This document shows positions 60,257 through 64,000 of a stretch of DNA of 64,000 nucleotides, piece after piece. Source of the DNA: Microbacterium marinum. GTDB lineage: Bacteria > Actinomycetota > Actinomycetes > Actinomycetales > Microbacteriaceae. The notes beneath the pieces are model-generated. The model ran no database searches and was not told the origin of the DNA. It worked only from the letters and a program-made list of their open reading frames with translations. The stretch's first letter is position 1. Each line of letters opens with the position of its first letter. The stretch covers positions 1,674,001 to 1,738,000 of the forward strand of contig NZ_JACHMD010000001.1 of NCBI RefSeq assembly GCF_014204835.1. The letters run 5' to 3'. Both the position numbers and the translations under genes were made by a program.

Positions 60257-60900
60257 TGAGCAGGGCTGGAACGAAGCAACGGACGATCGCGCCGAGCGAC
60301 CTCGAGTTCGTCGGCTACCTGAGAGCGCCGGACGAAGCGAAGCCGACCGCGCTCGGCCTGTGGCTGCACACGGATCTCGAGGGCCGGCGGGAACTGGTGC
60401 CGGAACTGATCGCCGCGGCGATCTACCCGGGGCGAGCGGCGACGGATCTCGTGATCGAGCATGTGCTGCTGCTCGAGGAATGCGGATTCCTGCAGACCTA
60501 CGACGTCGGCGGCCGGGAGTACCTGGAACTGCGGCACCGGCTGCGCGCCGACACCCGCGGGGCGCCGCCCTCGGAGTGCCCGCCGGCGCCGGATCGGGGG
60601 ATCCCACGGGATCCCGTGGCTGTGGGGGGAGCGAGCGCGCGAGAGCGGGCCGAGGCGCGGGTGCGTGCCGAGCAAGCCGAGCGGGCGAGCGAGTGGGCGG
60701 CGTGGGAGCAAGCGCAAGAGCGACCCCGAACACCTCGCCGGCCGCTGCTGCTGGACGCTCCGAACATCGGGTGCCCCGATCACCCTGGCGGCCAGTTCGC
60801 CGACTGTGGCCCATGCGGCACCGCTCGCCGACGTCACGACCGATGGATCGCACAAGAGCGGTACACGCAACAGGTCGCGACGGATGAAGAGCCGTTCTGA
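60256..60900 (+). CDS. Phage protein with winged-helix-like N-terminus
   Basis: A 214-residue protein. The first about 100 residues (DLEFVGYLRAPDEAKPTALG to LLLEECGFLQTYDVGGREYL) look like a winged helix as found in phage replisome-organiser proteins. A charged region follows, and a C-terminal segment with a Cys/His cluster (IGCPDHPGGQFADCGPC) could bind zinc. A role in replication is suggested by fold and position only. Confidence 0.7.
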   Translation: MSRAGTKQRTIAPSDLEFVGYLRAPDEAKPTALGLWLHTDLEGRRELVPELIAAAIYPGRAATDLVIEHVLLLEECGFLQTYDVGGREYLELRHRLRADTRGAPPSECPPAPDRGIPRDPVAVGGASARERAEARVRAEQAERASEWAAWEQAQERPRTPRRPLLLDAPNIGCPDHPGGQFADCGPCGTARRRHDRWIAQERYTQQVATDEEPF

Positions 60901-61108
60901 CGGCACGACGATCGCCGACGAGTGGTTCGCCGACTACCTGGCGCGGCTCTCACGGTCACGCGACCGGGTGTCGCGGCTGCGGCTCGAGGGGTTCGGGATG
61001 CCGCCGGCTGACGAGATCGCTCGTCGGGACTACGACGAGCAGACGGAGATGCGGCGGCGGATGCTGCAGCACACAAGAGACGTGAAACACACGAGAGAGA
61101 AGGTCTGA
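60884..61108 (+). CDS. Small phage protein, unknown
   Basis: A 74-residue charged, helical protein ([20 protein letters not shown]). It overlaps the preceding gene by 17 nt and ends 2 nt before ssb. Confidence 0.65.
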   Translation: MKSRSDGTTIADEWFADYLARLSRSRDRVSRLRLEGFGMPPADEIARRDYDEQTEMRRRMLQHTRDVKHTREKV

Positions 61109-61110
61109 AC

Positions 61111-61572
61111 ATGGCAGGGGAAACGGTGCTGACGGTCGTCGGCAACCTGACCGCCGACCCGGAACTGCGGCACACGCAGAACGGGCTCGCGGTCGCGGGG
61201 TTCACGGTCGCATCGACGCCTCGGGCGCTCGACCGGCAGTCGGGGGAGTGGAAAGACGGCGAAGCGCTGTTCATCCGCTGCAGCGCGTGGCGCGAACTCG
61301 GCGAGAACGTCGCGGGGTCGCTGCGAAAGGGGATGCGGGTCATCGTGACGGGCCGCCTCAAGATCCGGTCGTACAGCGACGAGCACGGCAACCCGCGTTC
61401 GTCGACCGAGATCGAGGTCGACGAGATCGGCCCGTCTCTGCGCTATGCGACCGCGAACGTGCAGCGTGTCGCCTCGCGTCAGTCGACGCCGGCGACCGGC
61501 CCGAACGACGCGTGGTCATCAACGCCGAGCGGAGAGGGGGCGCCGGCCTATGGCGACGACACGCCGTTCTGA
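61111..61572 (+). CDS. ssb: Single-stranded DNA-binding protein
   Basis: A 153-residue OB-fold [43 protein letters not shown] and [13 protein letters not shown] are canonical. A Ser/Thr/Gly-rich linker leads to the acidic tip GDDTPF, the variant of the DDIPF tail that recruits repair proteins. It is phage-encoded, for early replication. GAGAAGG precedes the start. Confidence 0.95.
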   Translation: MAGETVLTVVGNLTADPELRHTQNGLAVAGFTVASTPRALDRQSGEWKDGEALFIRCSAWRELGENVAGSLRKGMRVIVTGRLKIRSYSDEHGNPRSSTEIEVDEIGPSLRYATANVQRVASRQSTPATGPNDAWSSTPSGEGAPAYGDDTPF

Positions 61573-61867
61573 GTCCGAGGCGCCGTCGTCGACCGACGCC
61601 GTCAATCATCCGTCGCACTACACCCGGTTCCCGGGGGTCGAGGTGATCGACCTGACGGAGCATCTGAACTTTTGCCGGGGTAACGCGGTGAAGTACATCG
61701 CGCGCGCCGGGGCGAAGGATCCGGCCCGGGAGATCGAAGATCTCGAAAAGGCGCGGTGGTACATCGACCGTGAGATCGAGCGCACCCGGCGGGAGAAAGT
61801 CGATCGGAAGATCCGCGAGCACGGCGAGGCGCGGTCGGCGGCGCTCGCGAGCGAGGGGATCGAGTGA
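61550..61867 (+). CDS. DUF3310 protein (phage nucleotide-kinase-like)
   Basis: A 105-residue protein with the DUF3310 signature [36 protein letters not shown] and [14 protein letters not shown]. The family is common in phage genomes and is related to a T7-type protein; function is unclear. It overlaps ssb by 23 nt. Confidence 0.88.
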   Translation: MATTRRSESEAPSSTDAVNHPSHYTRFPGVEVIDLTEHLNFCRGNAVKYIARAGAKDPAREIEDLEKARWYIDREIERTRREKVDRKIREHGEARSAALASEGIE

Positions 61868-61986
61868 CCGCGTTCGAGTTCGTGCAGTGGGTGCTCGCCG
61901 TGTTCGTGCTGGCGGTCGCGGGGCTGATCCTCGCGGCGATGTCGGCCGGGTTCGTGCGATCTTTCCGTCGCGGTCGGCGTGGCTGA
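61864..61986 (+). CDS. Small single-pass membrane protein
   Basis: A 40-residue protein: one hydrophobic helix (VLAVFVLAVAGLILAAMSAG) followed by an Arg-rich end. The GTG overlaps the DUF3310 stop (GTGA), and the end overlaps the next gene by 8 nt. Confidence 0.6.
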   Translation: MTAFEFVQWVLAVFVLAVAGLILAAMSAGFVRSFRRGRRG

Positions 61987-62206
61987 TCGTCTGACGCGCC
62001 GGGAGCGGCGCCGTGTCGGGCGGGGCATCCGCCGGCGGCGCCGCCTCGCCCGGTTCGGTGAGTCGATCGGCGTGCCGCTGATGCCGTGGCAGGTCGAATG
62101 GCTCGACCGGCTATTACGCGGCGAACGGGTGTGGCGGGTCGGCGGCCGCCGTGGCGGCCGGCTCGCAATGGTGACTGTGGCGAAAGCGAGGGGGATCGGT
62201 GGCTGA
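61979..62206 (+). CDS. Small basic phage protein, terminase-like fragment pattern
   Basis: A 75-residue, very basic protein. PLMPWQVEWLDRLLRGERVW followed by RVGGRRGGR resembles the adenine-binding and Walker A approach of large-terminase N-termini (PWQ...R..G.), but the Walker Lys is absent and the protein ends there. It could be a stand-alone domain or a remnant. Overlaps on both sides. Confidence 0.6.
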   Translation: MADRLTRRERRRVGRGIRRRRRLARFGESIGVPLMPWQVEWLDRLLRGERVWRVGGRRGGRLAMVTVAKARGIGG

Positions 62207-63098
62207 GGATCTGTGCGTGTTCGATCACGCCGAGCGCGGTAGGCACTACTCGGAATGCGTGTCCTACGGGACGTCGACGGATACCTCGTGCAAGGGATGC
62301 GCGCCGGCGAAGGTGCAGCCGGGATCCGCGGTCTGCGGGCCGTGCTGGCGCCGCGTGCGGCTGCTCGTCGACGAGGCGCCCGACATGGTGGCGCACCTCC
62401 GATCGAAGGCTGACCCGATGAAATCGGGGTGGAACTTCGATCGCGAGATCGTCTCGTCATCCCGTGTCGAGTTGCCGGCGCCGGTGGCCTCGGATCTCGT
62501 CGACGCGTCCGACGACATCATGCGGACGCTGCGCGGGTGGGCTCTCGATCTGCAGTTCCCGGGGCACCCGTACAGCCCATCGGGACTCGAGGCCGGCGCC
62601 GAGTCTGACGAGGCATACGCCGACGCTCGAGCGTGCGCCGACGTGATCCTCGCGGCATACGCCGGCGCGATGTCCGACCCCGATCGGGCTCGGATGCTCT
62701 CTGACGCATTCCGCGGCGAGGGCCGCGACCCCGAGGCGCGCGGCTGGTGGACGGTCGGCGACGCGCTGCAGAAATGGCGGCTCGACGATCAGCGCCGGTG
62801 GGCGAAGTCACCGTGCCCGATCTGCGATCTGCGAATGGTCCGCGTGATCCCGTCCCGAGCCGGCCGTGTCCGGTTCGTGTGCGAGCGCCGCGGGTGCGAC
62901 TGGTCCGGCGATGACCGCGACATGTTCCTCGCCGAGCAGTTCGTCACCGACTACTCGTTCAAGACGGCGCACAGTGAGCAGGTCGACCCGGACCGCCTGG
63001 CCGAGTTCGTCGCGCGATCGCGCGGCATCCTCGAGCCCGAGCGGATCGCCGAGTTCGTCGACGAGCGCCGCGGCGAGCGTGAGGCGGTGGTCGCCTGA
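62199..63098 (+). CDS. Phage protein with two zinc sites, unknown
   Basis: A 299-residue protein. An N-terminal Cys cluster (SCKGCAPAKVQPGSAVCGPC), a helical middle, a small HTH-like stretch (WWTVGDALQKWRLDDQRRWA), then a C-terminal zinc ribbon (CPICDLRMVRVIP and CERRGCDWSG). Such proteins are frequent in the early operons of actinobacterial phages; function unknown. Confidence 0.78.
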   Translation: MAEDLCVFDHAERGRHYSECVSYGTSTDTSCKGCAPAKVQPGSAVCGPCWRRVRLLVDEAPDMVAHLRSKADPMKSGWNFDREIVSSSRVELPAPVASDLVDASDDIMRTLRGWALDLQFPGHPYSPSGLEAGAESDEAYADARACADVILAAYAGAMSDPDRARMLSDAFRGEGRDPEARGWWTVGDALQKWRLDDQRRWAKSPCPICDLRMVRVIPSRAGRVRFVCERRGCDWSGDDRDMFLAEQFVTDYSFKTAHSEQVDPDRLAEFVARSRGILEPERIAEFVDERRGEREAVVA

Positions 63099-63118
63099 TC
63101 GCCGACGAGGCGGGGGAG

Positions 63119-63298
63119 ATGTGGGGCACGACGCGCGAGATCGCGTCGGCCCTGCAGATCTCCGAACGGACGGTGAAGCGGTACACGGCCGATCCGACAG
63201 TGACGATCCGGCGGGCCGGCAAGTTCCGATCGCTCGGCGACGTCGTTCGAGCAGAGCAAGAGAAACGCCGGCGGATGAAGGCCGGCGGGCGCAAGTGA
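63119..63298 (+). CDS. Small HTH DNA-binding protein
   Basis: A 59-residue protein that is almost entirely a helix-turn-helix (TTREIASALQISERTVKRYT) with a basic tail. It resembles excisionase or small-terminase-type HTHs. It is the last gene before a strong terminator. The ATG at 63119 is preceded by GGCGGGGG. Confidence 0.7.
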   Translation: MWGTTREIASALQISERTVKRYTADPTVTIRRAGKFRSLGDVVRAEQEKRRRMKAGGRK

Positions 63299-63304
63299 TA
63301 GCGG

Positions 63305-63335
63305 CGGGGCGATGAGAGCGGATCTCATCGCCCCG
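63305..63335. terminator. Strong hairpin ending the early operon
   Basis: Perfect 13-bp arms (CGGGGCGATGAGA, 63305-63317, and TCTCATCGCCCCG, 63323-63335) around GCGGA, followed by CTGTTTG. It stands between convergent genes and overlaps the 3' end of the minus-strand one, so it probably terminates both. Confidence 0.85.
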
Positions 63336-63654
63336 CTGTTTGCGTGTCGATCTCGTCGACGGCGCCGACCCAGACCCAGCAGCGGTGAGCGGCGCCGTCG
63401 ACAGTGAACTCGAGGCCGATCGCGTCGGGTGTCCATCGGGCCGCGACCGCGTTCACGCGTACGGGGGTGTCGCCGAAGCGGACCCATGCGCGGACCTTCC
63501 GGCGCGGCTGCGGGTCGATCGTCAGGGGCACCTCGTCGAGTCGCAACTCGGTCGACGTGAGCGACTGCAGGGGGCCGGCGGCCGCGGTGCGCTGCAGGAT
63601 GCGTTCGTTCATCTGCCGATCGACGCCGGCGGCGTAACGCTTGCTGGTGCCCAT
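63325..63654 (-). CDS. Phage protein, unknown, opposite to the early operon
   Basis: A 109-residue protein (GTSKRYAAGVDRQMNERILQ at the start) with a C-terminal beta-rich half containing WVRFGDTPVRVNAVAARWTP and RCWVWVGAVDE. I do not recognise the function. It is the only leftward gene after the switch, suggesting lysogenic or constitutive expression. The ATG at 63654 is chosen by the residue pattern; 63693 is also possible. Confidence 0.65.
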   Translation of the reverse strand: MGTSKRYAAGVDRQMNERILQRTAAAGPLQSLTSTELRLDEVPLTIDPQPRRKVRAWVRFGDTPVRVNAVAARWTPDAIGLEFTVDGAAHRCWVWVGAVDEIDTQTAGR

Positions 63655-63705
63655 GTGCGGCCGAGATCCTTTCCCCGGCCGAGACGATCTCATGTTACGC
63701 CGACA

Positions 63706-63711
63706 TAGACT
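63706..63711 (+). promoter_or_regulatory. -10 box TAGACT, leaderless promoter
   Basis: TAGACT ends 7 nt before the ATG at 63718. The identical hexamer at the same distance precedes the HicA-like gene. Confidence 0.6.
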
Positions 63712-63717
63712 CGCGCC

Positions 63718-63891
63718 ATGATCCCGAGTGACGGATTCGAGGCCGGCGAGCAGCCGTCATGCGAGCGCTGCGGAACGGTGATGCGGGAGAGCGACGGCGA
63801 GTATGTCTGTGGCTATTGCGGGTGGTCGCTCGAGGTGCCGTGGGTTGAGCGGCCGAGCGCTGGCGACGACCTCCCGGGCGTCGGAGGGTGA
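63718..63891 (+). CDS. Small zinc-ribbon protein
   Basis: A 57-residue protein with one zinc ribbon (SCERCGTVMRES then YVCGYCGWS). Leaderless start behind TAGACT. Function unknown; such single ribbons are common in phage genomes. Confidence 0.7.
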   Translation: MIPSDGFEAGEQPSCERCGTVMRESDGEYVCGYCGWSLEVPWVERPSAGDDLPGVGG

Positions 63892-63930
63892 TTTAGTAAA
63901 TAGGCATAGACAACCTGCCGTCTACACCTA

Positions 63931-63936
63931 TAGACT
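63931..63936 (+). promoter_or_regulatory. -10 box TAGACT before the HicA-like gene
   Basis: TAGACT ends 7 nt before the ATG at 63943. A TAGACA at 63907-63912 with an 18-nt spacer could be the -35 box. TAGAC, GTCTA and TAGAC recur between 63907 and 63935 and may form an autoregulatory operator. Confidence 0.6.
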
Positions 63937-63942
63937 GATAGC

Positions 63943-64000
63943 ATGAAGCGCGGCGAACTCGTCAAGAGAATCAACAAGATCGCGAAGGCTCAGGGCGAGT
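63943..64000 (+). CDS. hicA: HicA-like toxin, N-terminus only
   Basis: Nineteen residues are visible (MKRGELVKRINKIAKAQGE) before the window ends. They match the start of HicA mRNA-interferase toxins, in which the motif K-R-(x)-(E/D)-L-(x)-(K/R) opens the fold. A HicB antitoxin gene would be expected immediately after 64000. The leaderless promoter supports this start. Confidence 0.65.
   Translation, partial: MKRGELVKRINKIAKAQGE

Larger units (their letters stand above)
52325..64000. mobile_element. Prophage (left part), serine-integrase type
   Basis: It begins at the truncated pilin gene with a leftward serine integrase, followed by repressor genes, a divergent switch, and a long rightward early operon of mostly small, overlapping genes (RecE-like nuclease, HNH, methyltransferase, SSB, DUF3310). 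No structural genes are within the window, so the late region and the right attachment site must lie beyond 64000. The small-gene style and leaderless starts match actinobacterial temperate siphophages. The left border is uncertain by roughly 15 nt. Confidence 0.85.

Noticed and set aside
60256..60887. Extension of the GIY-YIG-like gene to 60887
   Set aside because: The reading would overlap almost all of a clearly better protein in another frame, and the extra residues are low-complexity.

Overview
The window comes from a high-GC Gram-positive chromosome. It looks like an actinobacterium of the Microbacteriaceae, probably Microbacterium or a close relative. The grounds are the strong G/C bias at third codon positions, many GTG starts, 4-nt stop/start overlaps, TANNNT boxes about 7 nt before start codons (leaderless transcripts), a C50-carotenoid operon, Ku/LigD end joining, and typically actinobacterial families (UPF0182, DUF3039, SCO4848-type membrane protein, YlbL-type PDZ/Lon protease). 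The genus is an inference from gene content; no 16S rRNA gene is present.

Core chromosome (1-34,300). The order is: a YlbL-type protease and a UPF0182 membrane protein; a complete leftward C50-carotenoid operon idi-crtE-crtB-crtI-crtYe-crtYf-crtEb, with a divergent MarR regulator and a perfect 15-bp palindrome between them; an initiator tRNA; a carbon-nitrogen hydrolase, an aminotransferase and an HtrA-type protease; a teichoic-acid-like cluster (three CDP-glycerol glycerophosphotransferase-family proteins, a GT2 glycosyltransferase and a LicC-like cytidylyltransferase); an ABC exporter whose ATPase carries a long Pro-Glu repeat extension; then pncB, murI-rph-rdgB, a cation-diffusion transporter, the divergent ligD/ku pair, a DedA protein and tRNA-Leu.

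Broken Tad pilus locus (34,294-52,338). The secretion ATPase gene tadA is cut in two by a mobile element of about 15 kb (34,771-49,746). The rest of the locus (3' half of tadA, tadB, tadC) resumes on the far side. The following small pilin-like gene is itself cut by a second, unrelated element with a serine integrase. The ~15-kb element carries two cargoes. One is a putatively rifamycin-inducible operon (MFS exporter, HelR/HelD-like RNA-polymerase-protecting helicase, small membrane protein, GNAT acetyltransferase) behind a rifamycin-associated element. The other is a two-gene unit: an intact Ser/Thr kinase fused to an SF1 helicase, and a winged-helix partner. I do not recognise this unit as a described system, and it is the best candidate for something new. 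At the element's right end is a three-gene module: a tyrosine recombinase, a small HTH protein, and a protein with eight zinc ribbons and a recombinase-like C-terminus.

Prophage (about 52,325 to beyond 64,000). A serine integrase and an XRE regulator are followed by a divergent switch (XRE repressor / Cro-like gene) with three operators built on CACCC-N4-GGGTG. A tightly overlapping rightward early operon follows: small unknowns, RecE-like nuclease, HNH nuclease, cytosine-C5 methyltransferase, GIY-YIG-like protein, SSB, DUF3310 and zinc-ribbon proteins. Near the right edge there is a strong terminator and a HicA-like toxin start. The right attachment site lies outside the window.
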